From: Stutzerimonas stutzeri RCH2
GTDB lineage: Bacteria; Pseudomonadota; Gammaproteobacteria; Pseudomonadales; Pseudomonadaceae
DNA length: 64,000 bases
Assembly: GCF_000327065.1 (NCBI RefSeq)
Contig: NC_019936.1
Span: 1,178,001 to 1,242,000 of the forward strand
Direction of reading: 5' to 3'
Shown here: one piece after another, positions 48,912 through 58,035 of the stretch
Numbering within the stretch: the stretch's first letter is position 1
Layout of the letters: each line of letters opens with the position of its first letter
Program-made: the position numbers and the translations under genes
Notes under the pieces: generated by a model
The model's database searches: none
What the model was told of the DNA's origin: nothing
The model's input: the letters and a program-made list of their open reading frames with translations, nothing else

Positions 48912-50129
48912 ATGGCTGTCGGTCTTGGTCCTTTACCCACGCTGCACCCGGTACCCGGTTTCGAACTCGGCATTGCTTCGGCGGGCATCAAGCGACCGGG
49001 CCGCAAGGATGTGGTGATCATGCGTTGTGCCGAGGGCTCGCGCGTCGCAGGGGTTACCACCACCAATGCCTTCTGCGCCGCCCCGGTCATCGTGACCCGC
49101 GAGCGCATGCACGGGCCGGTGCGTTACCTGCTGACCAACACCGGTAATGCCAATGCCGGAACCGGGCCGCAAGGTCTGGCTGATGCGCGGCATACCTGCG
49201 CGGCCCTTGCTGCCATTACCGGCGTCGACGAGACCGCCGTGCTGCCTTTCTCGACTGGGGTGATCGGCGAGCCGCTACCGGTACAGAAGATCGAAGCGGC
49301 GCTGCAGGCTGCACTCGATGATCTGTCGCCGGACCACTGGGCCGAGGCCGCGACCGGCATCATGACCACCGATACGCTGCCCAAGGGTGCCAGTCGGCAG
49401 TTCCAGCACGATGGCGTGACGGTGACTGTCACCGGCATCAGCAAGGGTGCGGGCATGATCCGCCCGAACATGGCGACCATGCTCGGTTACATCGCCACCG
49501 ACGCCAAGGTTGCCGGCAGCGTGCTGCAGGATCTGGTACGCGATGCGGCGAACAAGTCGTTCAACCGCATCACCATCGACGGTGATACCTCCACCAACGA
49601 TTGCTGCATGCTGATCGCCACCGGCCAGGCGGCGCTGCCGGAGATCACCGAAGCCACTGGAGAACTGTTCGCCAAGCTCAAGCAGGCGGTCCTGGAAGTG
49701 TTCATGGAGGTGGCGCAGGCCATCGTCCGCGACGGCGAAGGTGCGACCAAGTTCGTCACGGTGCAGGTCAACGGTGGTGGCACTCATCAGGAGTGCCTGG
49801 ACGTCGCTTATGCCGTCGCGCATTCGCCGCTGATCAAGACTGCGCTGTTCGCCTCGGACCCGAACTGGGGCCGCATCCTCGCTGCCGTCGGCTACGCCGG
49901 CGTGTCGAACCTGGATGTGAGCAAGATCGACGTGTTCCTCGGCGAAGTCTGCATCGCCAGCCAGGGCGGGCGCTCGTCCAGCTATACAGAAGAGCAGGGC
50001 GCGGCGGTAATGGCTCGTGAGGAAATCACCATCCGTATCGAGCTCGGCCGTGGAGACTGCAGCGAGACCATCTGGACCACCGACCTGTCCCACGAGTACG
50101 TGAAGATCAACGCCGAGTACCGGACCTGA
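48912..50129 (+). CDS. argJ: bifunctional glutamate N-acetyltransferase/amino-acid acetyltransferase
   Basis: 405 aa. The self-cleavage site lies in [15 protein letters not shown], where the threonine becomes the new N-terminus and nucleophile of the beta chain. [10 protein letters not shown] and GDTSTNDC are other family segments. It transfers acetyl from N-acetylornithine to glutamate in the cyclic arginine pathway. GAAGGAGCG precedes the ATG. Confidence 0.98.
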   Translation: MAVGLGPLPTLHPVPGFELGIASAGIKRPGRKDVVIMRCAEGSRVAGVTTTNAFCAAPVIVTRERMHGPVRYLLTNTGNANAGTGPQGLADARHTCAALAAITGVDETAVLPFSTGVIGEPLPVQKIEAALQAALDDLSPDHWAEAATGIMTTDTLPKGASRQFQHDGVTVTVTGISKGAGMIRPNMATMLGYIATDAKVAGSVLQDLVRDAANKSFNRITIDGDTSTNDCCMLIATGQAALPEITEATGELFAKLKQAVLEVFMEVAQAIVRDGEGATKFVTVQVNGGGTHQECLDVAYAVAHSPLIKTALFASDPNWGRILAAVGYAGVSNLDVSKIDVFLGEVCIASQGGRSSSYTEEQGAAVMAREEITIRIELGRGDCSETIWTTDLSHEYVKINAEYRT

Positions 50130-50148
50130 TCGAATCCCGCCCTTAGCT

Positions 50149-50184
50149 ATTCCCGTTGTGCATGGCCCCATGTGCAACGGGAAT
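50149..50184 (+). terminator. hairpin after argJ (weak terminator)
   Basis: ATTCCCGTTG (50149-50158) pairs with CAACGGGAAT (50175-50184); the inner bases also pair. No real T run follows, so termination is uncertain. Confidence 0.5.
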
Positions 50185-50252
50185 TGCCATTTGCGCCTGC
50201 CGCGCTTTAACGTCCGCTGACTCTTCCGATGGCAACTCGAGGTGCATCGCTC

Positions 50253-50885
50253 ATGGCTCTGCAACTGGTAGTCGGCGACAAGAATTACTCATCCTGGTCG
50301 CTGCGCGCCGCCCTGGCAGTGGAACTGTCGGGCGCTGGGTGCGTACAGGTTCCGGTCTCGCTCTATCGGCCGGACAGCCGCGGCCAGCTGCTCGCTTACT
50401 CGCCGACTGGCAAGGTGCCGGTGCTGCTGACCGAGGACGGCCCGGTGTGGGATTCGCTGGCGATCGCCGAATACCTCGCCGAACAGTTCCCTGCGGCACA
50501 GCTATGGCCGCGCGAGCGGTATGCGCGCGCATTGGCGCGAAGTATCTGCGCGGAGATGCACAGCGGCTTTCAGGCGCTGCGCAGTCATCTGCCGATGGAT
50601 ATGGCGCGCGATCAGGCCCTGCCCGAACTTCCCGATGCAGTGCGGGCCGACATCGAGCGAATCTGCGCCATCTGGAGCGATTGCCGCGAGCGCTTTGGCC
50701 GGAGTGGTGATTATCTGTTCGGCCAGCCAGGCATTGCCGACGCCTTCTATGCGCCGGTGGCTTCGCGCCTGCGAAGTTATCGAGTGGCCTTGCCGGCTGT
50801 CGCAGCGAGTTACGTCGAGACGATCCATCGGTGGCCGGCTTTCCAGCGCTGGCATCAGAGTGCCCTGCAGGAAGTGCAAAAGTGA
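50253..50885 (+). CDS. glutathione S-transferase family protein
   Basis: 210 aa from ATG 50253 (MALQLVVGDKNYSSWSLR). The thioredoxin-like N-domain has the catalytic-site serine region YSSWSLR and the glutathione-contact TGKVPVL...DSLAI segment; the C-terminal helical domain follows. The substrate is unknown. Its stop overlaps the start of the next gene (GTGA), the same arrangement as in P. aeruginosa. Confidence 0.92.
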   Translation: MALQLVVGDKNYSSWSLRAALAVELSGAGCVQVPVSLYRPDSRGQLLAYSPTGKVPVLLTEDGPVWDSLAIAEYLAEQFPAAQLWPRERYARALARSICAEMHSGFQALRSHLPMDMARDQALPELPDAVRADIERICAIWSDCRERFGRSGDYLFGQPGIADAFYAPVASRLRSYRVALPAVAASYVETIHRWPAFQRWHQSALQEVQK

Positions 50886-51820
50886 AACGAATCCATGTCG
50901 CTGCGGCCGTCATTCGCGGTGCTGACAGACGTGTACTGATCGCCAAGCGCCCGCTCGACAAGCACCAGGGCGGATTGTGGGAGTTTCCGGGCGGCAAGGT
51001 CGAGGCGGGCGAACATGTCGAGGTTGCGTTGGCGCGCGAGTTGCTCGAGGAGCTGGGAATCGTCGTTACCGCGGCGCAGCCGTTGATCCAGGTGCGCCAC
51101 GATTATCCAGACAAGCAGGTGCTGCTCGATGTCTGGGAGGTGCACGCGTTTACCGGTGAACCCCACGGTGCGGAGGGTCAACCGCTGATGTGGGTGACCG
51201 CGGATCAGCTGACGGACTACAGCTTCCCGGCTGCGAATCAGCCGATCGTCGCTGCTGCGCGCTTGCCGCAGCGCTACCTGATTACCCCCGATGGGATTTC
51301 GAAACAGCAGCTGCGCGACGGACTGCGCAAGGCTTTGGATGACGGTGTTCGTCTGATCCAGTTGCGTGCGCCTTCGCTGTCCCATGATGAATATCTGGCA
51401 CTGGCCCGCGAGGCGCAGACCTTGTGTGCGGGCAATGCTCAGCTGATGCTCAAAGGCCCATTGGAGTGGGCTGCAGATTTTCCCCAGGCGGGCTGGCATC
51501 TCACGGCCGAGCAATTGCGTCAGGCGGGTCAAGGGCGACTGGTGCCGGCCGGGCGGTGGCTGGCGGCGTCCTGCCATGATGCCGGCGAGCTGGAGTTGGC
51601 CGCGGCATTGGGGGTAGATTTCGTCACGTTGTCACCGGTGCAGGCTACAGCGAGTCATCCCGAAGCATCACCACTGGGATGGGAGCGTGTCACCGATTTG
51701 CTGTTAGGCTTCGATCGGCCGGCTTACCTGCTGGGCGGGCTGCAGGCCTCGGACATTTCCCGAGCGCGTGAGGCAGGCGCACAGGGCGTCGCGGCAATCC
51801 GAGCGTTCTGGCCGGATTGA
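50882..51820 (+). CDS. Nudix hydrolase (MutT-like) fused to a ThiE-like domain
   Basis: 312 aa from GTG 50882. Residues 1-130 are a Nudix domain with the complete box GGKVEAGEH...RELLEELGI, as in MutT, which removes 8-oxo-dGTP from the nucleotide pool. Residues 140-312 (YLITPDGISKQQLRDGL...) are a TIM-barrel related to thiamine-phosphate synthase. They keep the barrel motifs VRLIQLRA and DFVTLSPVQATASHPEA but show no clear full ThiE active site. This fusion is known in gammaproteobacteria and is commonly annotated as MutT/ThiE. The role of the ThiE-like part is uncertain. Confidence 0.9.
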   Translation: MKRIHVAAAVIRGADRRVLIAKRPLDKHQGGLWEFPGGKVEAGEHVEVALARELLEELGIVVTAAQPLIQVRHDYPDKQVLLDVWEVHAFTGEPHGAEGQPLMWVTADQLTDYSFPAANQPIVAAARLPQRYLITPDGISKQQLRDGLRKALDDGVRLIQLRAPSLSHDEYLALAREAQTLCAGNAQLMLKGPLEWAADFPQAGWHLTAEQLRQAGQGRLVPAGRWLAASCHDAGELELAAALGVDFVTLSPVQATASHPEASPLGWERVTDLLLGFDRPAYLLGGLQASDISRAREAGAQGVAAIRAFWPD

Positions 51821-51884
51821 ACCGCAGGCATGAATTACAGGTCACTGCCGGTGCGGTGAGTAGCTGGCACCAGATATTTCATTG

Positions 51885-51921
51885 ATAGCTAAAAGCAATC
51901 GGCTTCATTCCCTTAATCAAT
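51885..51921 (+). promoter_or_regulatory. candidate OxyR-binding site upstream of ahpC
   Basis: Four tetramers at strict 7-base spacing, ATAG-N7-CAAT-N7-ATTC-N7-CAAT, match the OxyR pattern ATAG-N7-CTAT-N7-ATAG-N7-CTAT partially (first perfect, others with one or two mismatches). A TATCTT at 51945 could be the -10 element. OxyR control of ahpC is established in related bacteria; the site here is inferred. Confidence 0.5.
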
Positions 51922-51992
51922 TATCGGTATGCTATCGGCTGGGCTATCTTAGGCCCCGTCAAGTTTTCTGAACCCCCTAAAGGAGTTAGCAG

Positions 51993-52556
51993 ATGTCGCT
52001 GATCAACACTCAAGTTCAACCCTTCAAAGTCAATGCCTTCCACAACGGCAAGTTCATTGAAGTCACCGAAGAATCCCTGAAGGGCAAGTGGTCCGTGCTG
52101 ATCTTCATGCCGGCTGCCTTCACCTTCAACTGCCCGACTGAAATCGAAGACGCTGCCAACAGCTACGCCGAATTCCAGAAGGCCGGTACCGAAGTTTACA
52201 TCGTCACCACCGACACCCATTTCTCGCACAAGGTCTGGCACGAGACTTCCCCGGCCGTTGGCAAGGCGCAGTTCCCGCTGATTGGTGACCCGACTCACCA
52301 GCTGACCCGCGCTTTCGGTGTGCACATCGAAGAAGAAGGTCTGGCCCTGCGTGGCACCTTCCTGATCAACCCGGAAGGCGTGATCAAGACCGTCGAAATC
52401 CACTCCAACGAGATCGCTCGTGACGTGTCCGAGACCCTGCGTAAGCTGAAGGCTGCTCAGTACACTGCCGCTCACCCGGGTGAAGTCTGCCCGGCCAAGT
52501 GGAAAGAGGGTGAGAAGACCCTGGCTCCTTCGCTGGACCTGGTCGGCAAGATCTAA
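51993..52556 (+). CDS. ahpC: alkyl hydroperoxide reductase peroxiredoxin subunit
   Basis: 187 aa, standard length. The peroxidatic cysteine is at 47 (TFNCPTE) and the resolving cysteine at about 166 (VCPAKW). It reduces organic peroxides and hydrogen peroxide and is recycled by AhpF. An excellent ribosome site (AAAGGAG) precedes the ATG. A terminator lies between it and ahpF, so it is probably made in excess over the reductase. Confidence 0.99.
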   Translation: MSLINTQVQPFKVNAFHNGKFIEVTEESLKGKWSVLIFMPAAFTFNCPTEIEDAANSYAEFQKAGTEVYIVTTDTHFSHKVWHETSPAVGKAQFPLIGDPTHQLTRAFGVHIEEEGLALRGTFLINPEGVIKTVEIHSNEIARDVSETLRKLKAAQYTAAHPGEVCPAKWKEGEKTLAPSLDLVGKI

Positions 52557-52611
52557 GGCTTCGCCTATCTGCCCTGCGTGCTGGAGAGGCTGTAACCGGC
52601 CTCTCCAACCC

Positions 52612-52646
52612 AACGCCTGGACGCGAACCGTCCGGGCGTTTTATTT
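52612..52646 (+). terminator. terminator between ahpC and ahpF
   Basis: A 12-bp stem with one G-T pair (52612-52623 with 52629-52640) and a 5-base loop is followed by a T-rich stretch. It lies 56 bases after ahpC and 30 before ahpF, so it should attenuate read-through. Confidence 0.85.
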
Positions 52647-52675
52647 CCTGAATTCCGTACGGGGTACCGCTGCTC

Positions 52676-54238
52676 ATGTTGGACACCAATCTCAAGACCC
52701 AGTTGAAAGCCTACCTGGAGAAGGTCACCCAGCCCTTCGAGATCGTCGCGTCCCTCGATGACGGCGAGAAGTCCCGGGAAATGCTGAGCCTGTTGCAGGA
52801 CATCGCCGGCCTCAGCGACAAGATCACCCTCAAGACCGACGGCGACGATGCGCGCAAGCCGTCGTTCTCGCTCAACCGCATCGGCGGCAACATCAGCCTG
52901 CGCTTCGCCGGCATCCCCATGGGCCACGAGTTCACCTCGCTGGTGCTGGCGCTGCTGCAGGTCGGCGGCCACCCGTCGAAGACCGCGCCGGAAGTGATCG
53001 AGCAGATCAAGACGCTGGAGGGCGACTACCGCTTCGAAACCTACTTCTCGCTGTCCTGCCAGAACTGCCCGGACGTGGTCCAGGCGCTGAACCTGATGGC
53101 CGTGCTCAACCCGAACATCCAGCACGTCGCCATAGACGGCGCACTGTTCCAGGATGAAGTCGAAGCGCGGCAGATCATGTCGGTGCCGAGCATCTACCTC
53201 AACGGCGAGCTGTTCACCCAGGGCCGCATGAGCGAGGAAGAGATCCTCGCCAAGCTCGATACCGGCTCCAGCGCCCGTGACGCCGAGAAGCTCAAGGCCA
53301 AGGACGCCTACGACGTGCTGGTCGTCGGTGGTGGCCCGGCAGGCGCCGCGGCGGCGATCTACGCCGCGCGCAAGGGCATCCGCACCGGCGTTGCGGCCGA
53401 GCGCTTCGGCGGTCAGGTGCTCGACACCATGGCGATCGAGAACTTCATCTCGGTGAAGGAAACCGAAGGCCCGAAACTGGCCCGCGCGCTGGAAGAGCAC
53501 GTGCGCGAGTACGACGTCGACATCATCAACCTGCAGCGCGCCAGCCAGCTGATTCCGGCTGGCGACGACGGCCTGCACCGCGTGCAGTTCGAGAACGGCG
53601 GCGAGCTCAAGGCCAAGACCCTGATTCTCGCCACCGGCGCGCGCTGGCGCGAAATGAACGTGCCGGGCGAGCAGGAGTACCGCGGCCGTGGCGTCGCCTA
53701 CTGCCCGCACTGCGACGGCCCGCTGTTCAAGGGCAAGCGCGTGGCGGTGATTGGCGGCGGCAACTCCGGCGTGGAAGCGGCCATCGACCTGGCCGGCATC
53801 GTCGCCCATGTGACGCTGCTGGAATTCGGCGAGGAGCTGCGCGCCGATGCCGTGCTGCAGCGTAAATTGTTCAGCCTGCCCAACGTCCGCGTGCTGAAGA
53901 TGGCGCAGACCACCGAGGTCAAGGGCGACGGCCAGAAGGTCACCGGCCTGGTCTACAAGGATCGCAGCAGCGAAGAAGTACACAACGTCGAGCTGGAGGG
54001 CATCTTCGTGCAGATCGGCCTGCTGCCCAACAGCGAATGGCTCAAGGGCACCCTGGAGCTGTCGCGCTTCGGCGAGATCATCGTCGACGCCAAGGGCCAG
54101 ACCAGCATTCCCGGCGTGTTCGCCGCCGGTGACGTGACCACGGTGCCGTACAAGCAGATCGTGATCGCCGTCGGTGAAGGCGCCAAGGCCTCGCTGAGCG
54201 CTTTCGATCACCTGATCCGCAGCTCCGCGCCGGCCTGA
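52676..54238 (+). CDS. ahpF: alkyl hydroperoxide reductase flavoprotein subunit
   Basis: 520 aa. The N-terminal double thioredoxin fold carries redox pair CQNC (128-131). The C-terminal thioredoxin-reductase-like part has the FAD loop [23 protein letters not shown] (about 342-345), and the NAD(P)H loop [12 protein letters not shown]. It passes electrons from NADH to AhpC. It is co-oriented with ahpC and closed by a strong terminator. Confidence 0.99.
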   Translation: MLDTNLKTQLKAYLEKVTQPFEIVASLDDGEKSREMLSLLQDIAGLSDKITLKTDGDDARKPSFSLNRIGGNISLRFAGIPMGHEFTSLVLALLQVGGHPSKTAPEVIEQIKTLEGDYRFETYFSLSCQNCPDVVQALNLMAVLNPNIQHVAIDGALFQDEVEARQIMSVPSIYLNGELFTQGRMSEEEILAKLDTGSSARDAEKLKAKDAYDVLVVGGGPAGAAAAIYAARKGIRTGVAAERFGGQVLDTMAIENFISVKETEGPKLARALEEHVREYDVDIINLQRASQLIPAGDDGLHRVQFENGGELKAKTLILATGARWREMNVPGEQEYRGRGVAYCPHCDGPLFKGKRVAVIGGGNSGVEAAIDLAGIVAHVTLLEFGEELRADAVLQRKLFSLPNVRVLKMAQTTEVKGDGQKVTGLVYKDRSSEEVHNVELEGIFVQIGLLPNSEWLKGTLELSRFGEIIVDAKGQTSIPGVFAAGDVTTVPYKQIVIAVGEGAKASLSAFDHLIRSSAPA

Positions 54239-54253
54239 TCGAGGCGCAAAAAG

Positions 54254-54288
54254 AAAGGGGAGCAGCCGCGAGGCTGCTCCCCTTTTTG
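54254..54288 (+). terminator. strong Rho-independent terminator after ahpF
   Basis: A 14-bp stem AAAGGGGAGCAGCC / GGCTGCTCCCCTTT with a 4-base loop is followed by T residues. Confidence 0.93.
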
Positions 54289-54450
54289 CTTTTATGCGGT
54301 GGACTATCGCAACGGCTGGAAGGGGGCGTTCACCGGATCGGCGAGGATCATTGCGCATTGCTCGCGGTCTACCGATTACGCGCTACCGCTCAGGTGAACG
54401 CGAACGCCCACCACGACCTCCGGTCACAGGGCGTACATGTCGAGTAGTCC

Positions 54451-55596
54451 ATGGAGCCATCCACAAAGATGATGAATGCGCAAACGCCGCAGAGTTCACG
54501 CAGGGTCGTGTTGACCTATCCCAATCGTCCACGCGAGCCGCAGCACGAAAAGATGGTCCACGCCGCATTGGCCGAACGCCTGGCAGCACTGTTGGGGCTC
54601 AGTTTCGGCGGCGAATACGACCCGGCGCGGCGCTATGACGCCCATCCCTACCTCGTCCCGTCGGGCACCGTAGTTGGGCTGCGTGAAGCGCAGGAGTTGG
54701 GCCTGAATGAGGAAGGTGATCTGTTTGGGGGCGTCGTGCCGCAGGCCTTCGTTGAAACCAAAGCGATCACCCACCCACTGGTGCGTCCGGATGCGGTTGC
54801 GCCGGTTGGCTGGTCACGGGATTTCAGCACTCAGGTGAAGGGCAGCGTTCTGGCCGGCTACAGCGCGTTCAGTCTGGAGGATGCACGCGACGCGGGGCGG
54901 CGCCTGTTGCATGAGGGCCCGGTGCGGATCAAACCGGTGCGTGCCACCGGAGGGCGCGGGCAGCAGCGCGTCGATGACAGTGATTCCCTGGACCAGGCTT
55001 TGTTCGCCCTCGACGAGCGGGAGCTGGCCCGGTATGGCGTAGTTCTGGAGGCCCATCTGGATCGTGTCACGACATTCAGCGTCGGTCAGGTACGGATCGG
55101 CGGCCGCTTGGCGAGCTATTACGGCACCCAGCGTCTGACCCAGGATAACGCGGGCAACGAGGTGTATGGCGGTTCCGATCTGGTGGTGGTCAATGGTGAT
55201 TTTGAAGCACTGCTGGCGCTAGACCTGCCGGAAACCACGCGCCTGGCGGTCAGCCAGGCGCAGGTGTACGACGAGGCGGCATCGGCCTGCTACAGGCAGT
55301 TCTTCGCCTCCCGCCGCAACTACGACATCGCTCAGGGCATCGATGGGCGCGGTCAGCCACGTTCCGGCGTGCTCGAGCAGTCCTGGCGCATTGGCGGTGC
55401 CAGCAGTGCCGAGATCGCTGCGCTGGAAGCGTTCGCACGAGGGGCATCGGTGCGCGCCGTGAAGGCGTCTTCGCTCGAGCTTTACGGTGCGCAGCAGCAG
55501 GTCCCAGATGGCGCCCAGGTACTGTTTCGGGATGAAGATGCCGACGTCGGCTTTATCACCAAGTGCGTAATGGTGGAGGACTATGGCAACGCATAG
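54451..55596 (+). CDS. DUF3182-family protein
   Basis: 381 aa; ATGs at 54451, 54469 and 54472 are all possible and none has a strong ribosome site. The middle shows RIKPVRATGGRGQQRV and VVLEAHLDRVTTFSVGQVRI, which look like the nucleotide-binding lysine and glycine-rich loop of ATP-grasp enzymes, so a ligase-like role is plausible but unproven. It overlaps the following hydrolase gene by 14 bases, which suggests a joint function. Confidence 0.8.
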   Translation: MEPSTKMMNAQTPQSSRRVVLTYPNRPREPQHEKMVHAALAERLAALLGLSFGGEYDPARRYDAHPYLVPSGTVVGLREAQELGLNEEGDLFGGVVPQAFVETKAITHPLVRPDAVAPVGWSRDFSTQVKGSVLAGYSAFSLEDARDAGRRLLHEGPVRIKPVRATGGRGQQRVDDSDSLDQALFALDERELARYGVVLEAHLDRVTTFSVGQVRIGGRLASYYGTQRLTQDNAGNEVYGGSDLVVVNGDFEALLALDLPETTRLAVSQAQVYDEAASACYRQFFASRRNYDIAQGIDGRGQPRSGVLEQSWRIGGASSAEIAALEAFARGASVRAVKASSLELYGAQQQVPDGAQVLFRDEDADVGFITKCVMVEDYGNA

Positions 55597-56374
55597 CGAG
55601 ATGGTGAACATTCTGGTGGGCGAGGAGCATATCGCAGGGACCTTTCTGTCCCCACCGGAAAAAATGCCAGGGGTGCTCTTCGTACACGGCTGGGGCGGCA
55701 GCCAGCAGCGAGATCTGAGCCGTGCCCGCGGTATTGCCGGGCTGGGTTGCGTCTGCCTGTCGTTCGACCTGCGCGGTCATGCGCAAACCCGTGCGCAGCA
55801 GGAAACGGTGACCCGCGAACAAAATCTTGATGATCTGCTGGCCGCCTATGATCTGCTCGCTCAGCATCCGCATATCGACCCATCGGCAATCGCCGTGGTG
55901 GGCACCAGCTACGGTGGCTATCTCGCGGCAATCCTCACCGAGCTGCGCCCGGTAAAGTGGCTGGCCCTGCGCGTGCCGGCGCTGTATCTCGATGATGAAT
56001 GGCAAGTGCCCAAGCGCCAGCTCGACCGCGATGTGCTCAATCAGCTGCGCAACAGGCGTGTGCGTCCGGAGGAAAACCGTGCCTTGGCTGCCTGTGCGGC
56101 GTTTCGCGGCGACGTACTGATCGTCGAGTCCGAGCACGATACCTTCGTTCCCCACGAAACGATCATGAGTTATCGCGCCGCCTTCCACAGTACCCATTCG
56201 CTGACCCATCGCATCATCGACGGGGCCGACCATGCGTTGAGCAACGAGCGCTGCCAGGAGGGCTACACCTCGATTCTGGTGAACTGGGCGACCGAGATGA
56301 TCGTTGGCGCGCGCCTCGACGAAAAATCGGCCATGGGCTTCAAGAACGTGGAAGAAGGCGAAGCGACGGGGTGA
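55583..56374 (+). CDS. alpha/beta-hydrolase family protein
   Basis: 263 aa, preceded by GGAGG. The oxyanion region VLFVHGWGGSQQRD and the nucleophile elbow GTSYGG (serine) are seen, the acid probably in ESEHDTFVP, and the histidine in GADHAL. The C-terminal residues are acidic. It has no signal peptide, so it acts in the cytoplasm. It is coupled to the DUF3182 gene. The substrate is unknown; serine hydrolases of this shape include esterases and acyl-peptide hydrolases. Confidence 0.87.
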   Translation: MATHSEMVNILVGEEHIAGTFLSPPEKMPGVLFVHGWGGSQQRDLSRARGIAGLGCVCLSFDLRGHAQTRAQQETVTREQNLDDLLAAYDLLAQHPHIDPSAIAVVGTSYGGYLAAILTELRPVKWLALRVPALYLDDEWQVPKRQLDRDVLNQLRNRRVRPEENRALAACAAFRGDVLIVESEHDTFVPHETIMSYRAAFHSTHSLTHRIIDGADHALSNERCQEGYTSILVNWATEMIVGARLDEKSAMGFKNVEEGEATG

Positions 56375-56404
56375 GTATGACGGCGGCCAGCTGGCCGGCC
56401 GCAG

Positions 56405-57433
56405 TCATTCGGGCGGCGTGGCCGGGGGCGTCGGGCCGACGAAACGGCTCCAGCGGCGGTCGAGCACCTGCTGCTTGAGCACTTCGATCACGTCGACCAG
56501 CAGCTCTTCGAGCGCCAGATCGGTGTGCTCGTCCTGATACACCCAGGCATCGAAGAATTCGTCTGCCAAGCTGCCGGCCAGTGCCTGGAACTGCGGGCCT
56601 CGCATACCCTCCACGGCGCCTTGCAGCAGCCTTGCGGCGATGTCGCTGAGGGCATCGTCGAGCGTGCTGGCCAGGCGATTGCCCAGGGGCAGCCGGCGCA
56701 GACTGTGCAGTTCCGGGTTGTCCTGCAGCGCCTGATGGATCAGCTGGCTGACGTAGCCTTCGATGGCGCCGCGATTGTCGCGGTAGCCGGTTTCCAGCAT
56801 GGCCTGCAGGCGCCGCGAAATATCGTTCAGCACACGTTGCTTGCGCGGGCGGACCACCTCCTGCAACAGCCGGCGCGAGAGGTCGTCACTGGCGCCGATT
56901 TCCTGCTGCAGGCGACCGAACAGACGCACCATCACCCGGTCCGAAAGCTCCTCGATCAGCATGTAATAGTAGCGGCTGAACGCGCCGTAGACGGCCCAAC
57001 CACGCATGTCGATCAGGCCCAGACGCTGCAGTCGGATCAGCAATGCCCCGACGCGCAGCACGCGCAACCAGCGTAATCCGGCCAGAGGGATGCAGCCGAT
57101 TACGTCGTACCAGTGAGCGAAGGGGTAGTAGTACCAGCGCGCATAGCGGCGTTCGAAAAGCGCGACGGTCCAGCCGAGCAACACGTCGAGCACGAAGATC
57201 GCCACGAAGCCGAGATCGATGTACTGGAAGTTGGCGTGGATGGTCTGCTGGTAGCTCTCATGCAGCCGCGGCGCGAGGCTCGCCAGTGTCGTATTGATCG
57301 GTTGCAGCGCGAATAGGCTGTCGAACAGGATCAGCGCAAGGTTCACGCATACCAGCAGGACGATGAACGCTTCCCAGATGGCATGCAGCCCATCACGCCG
57401 CCGCGCCTGTTGCGCGACGCTCTGCTCAGCCAT
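56405..57433 (-). CDS. ion-channel-like membrane protein
   Basis: 342 aa from ATG 57433 (MAEQSVAQQARRRDGLHA). The N-terminal half has about four membrane helices, the last with a voltage-sensor-like arginine spacing (LRWLRVLRVGALLIRLQRLG). No pore/selectivity helix is evident afterwards. The C-terminal about 200 residues are a soluble, helical, charged region. It overlaps the upstream adenosyltransferase gene by eight bases, so it belongs to that operon. Resemblance is to the voltage-sensor domain only; transport is not shown. Confidence 0.75.
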   Translation of the reverse strand: MAEQSVAQQARRRDGLHAIWEAFIVLLVCVNLALILFDSLFALQPINTTLASLAPRLHESYQQTIHANFQYIDLGFVAIFVLDVLLGWTVALFERRYARWYYYPFAHWYDVIGCIPLAGLRWLRVLRVGALLIRLQRLGLIDMRGWAVYGAFSRYYYMLIEELSDRVMVRLFGRLQQEIGASDDLSRRLLQEVVRPRKQRVLNDISRRLQAMLETGYRDNRGAIEGYVSQLIHQALQDNPELHSLRRLPLGNRLASTLDDALSDIAARLLQGAVEGMRGPQFQALAGSLADEFFDAWVYQDEHTDLALEELLVDVIEVLKQQVLDRRWSRFVGPTPPATPPE

Positions 57434-58016
57434 TCGCCTGTGGCTTCGCGGCGGCCGGCTGCCAGAGGATTTCTCCACAACCCTGGCGGCGGGCGATCAG
57501 ACGTGCAGCGACAAACAGCGCATCGGAAAGGCGGTTCAGATAGGCGAGCAACACCGGGCGCACGGCTTCGCTGGCGTTCAGCAGCTGGCAGCGGCGTTCG
57601 GCCGTACGGGTCATGCTGCGGCAGAGGTGCGCGAGGGCGATCAGCCGGGAACCGCCGGGCAGAATGAATTCCTTCAGCGGGCCGAGTTCCGCGTTCCAGC
57701 GATCGATGGCCTGCTCCAGGCGTTCGATCTCGCTTTCCTGCAGGGCCTGGTAGTCGGGCATCGCCAGTTCGCCGCCAAGATCGAACAGGCGGTGCTGGCA
57801 GGGGGCGAGGACACTGATCAGCTCGTCGAGGGCTGGCCATTGCACCTGTGCCTCCGCCAGTTCGGCCAGTAGCAGCCCCAATTGGCTGTTCAGCGTGTCG
57901 ACCTCGCCCATGGCTTCCACGCGTGGATGGTCCTTGGGCACGCGGCGGCCGTCGCCGAGCCCGGTTTCGCCAGCGTCCCCGGTGCGGGTGTAGATTTTCG
58001 ACAGTCGATTGCCCAT
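57426..58016 (-). CDS. cob(I)alamin adenosyltransferase, PduO type
   Basis: 196 aa. KIYTRTGDAGETGLGDG is the ATP-binding N-terminal motif of PduO-type enzymes, followed by the structural EVDTLNSQLG and the RTAERRC helix that contacts cobalamin. It forms adenosylcobalamin. It is located between the histidine kinase gene (19-base gap) and the ion-channel-like gene. Confidence 0.93.
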   Translation of the reverse strand: MGNRLSKIYTRTGDAGETGLGDGRRVPKDHPRVEAMGEVDTLNSQLGLLLAELAEAQVQWPALDELISVLAPCQHRLFDLGGELAMPDYQALQESEIERLEQAIDRWNAELGPLKEFILPGGSRLIALAHLCRSMTRTAERRCQLLNASEAVRPVLLAYLNRLSDALFVAARLIARRQGCGEILWQPAAAKPQANG

Positions 58017-58035
58017 GCGTTATTAATCCCTTGGT

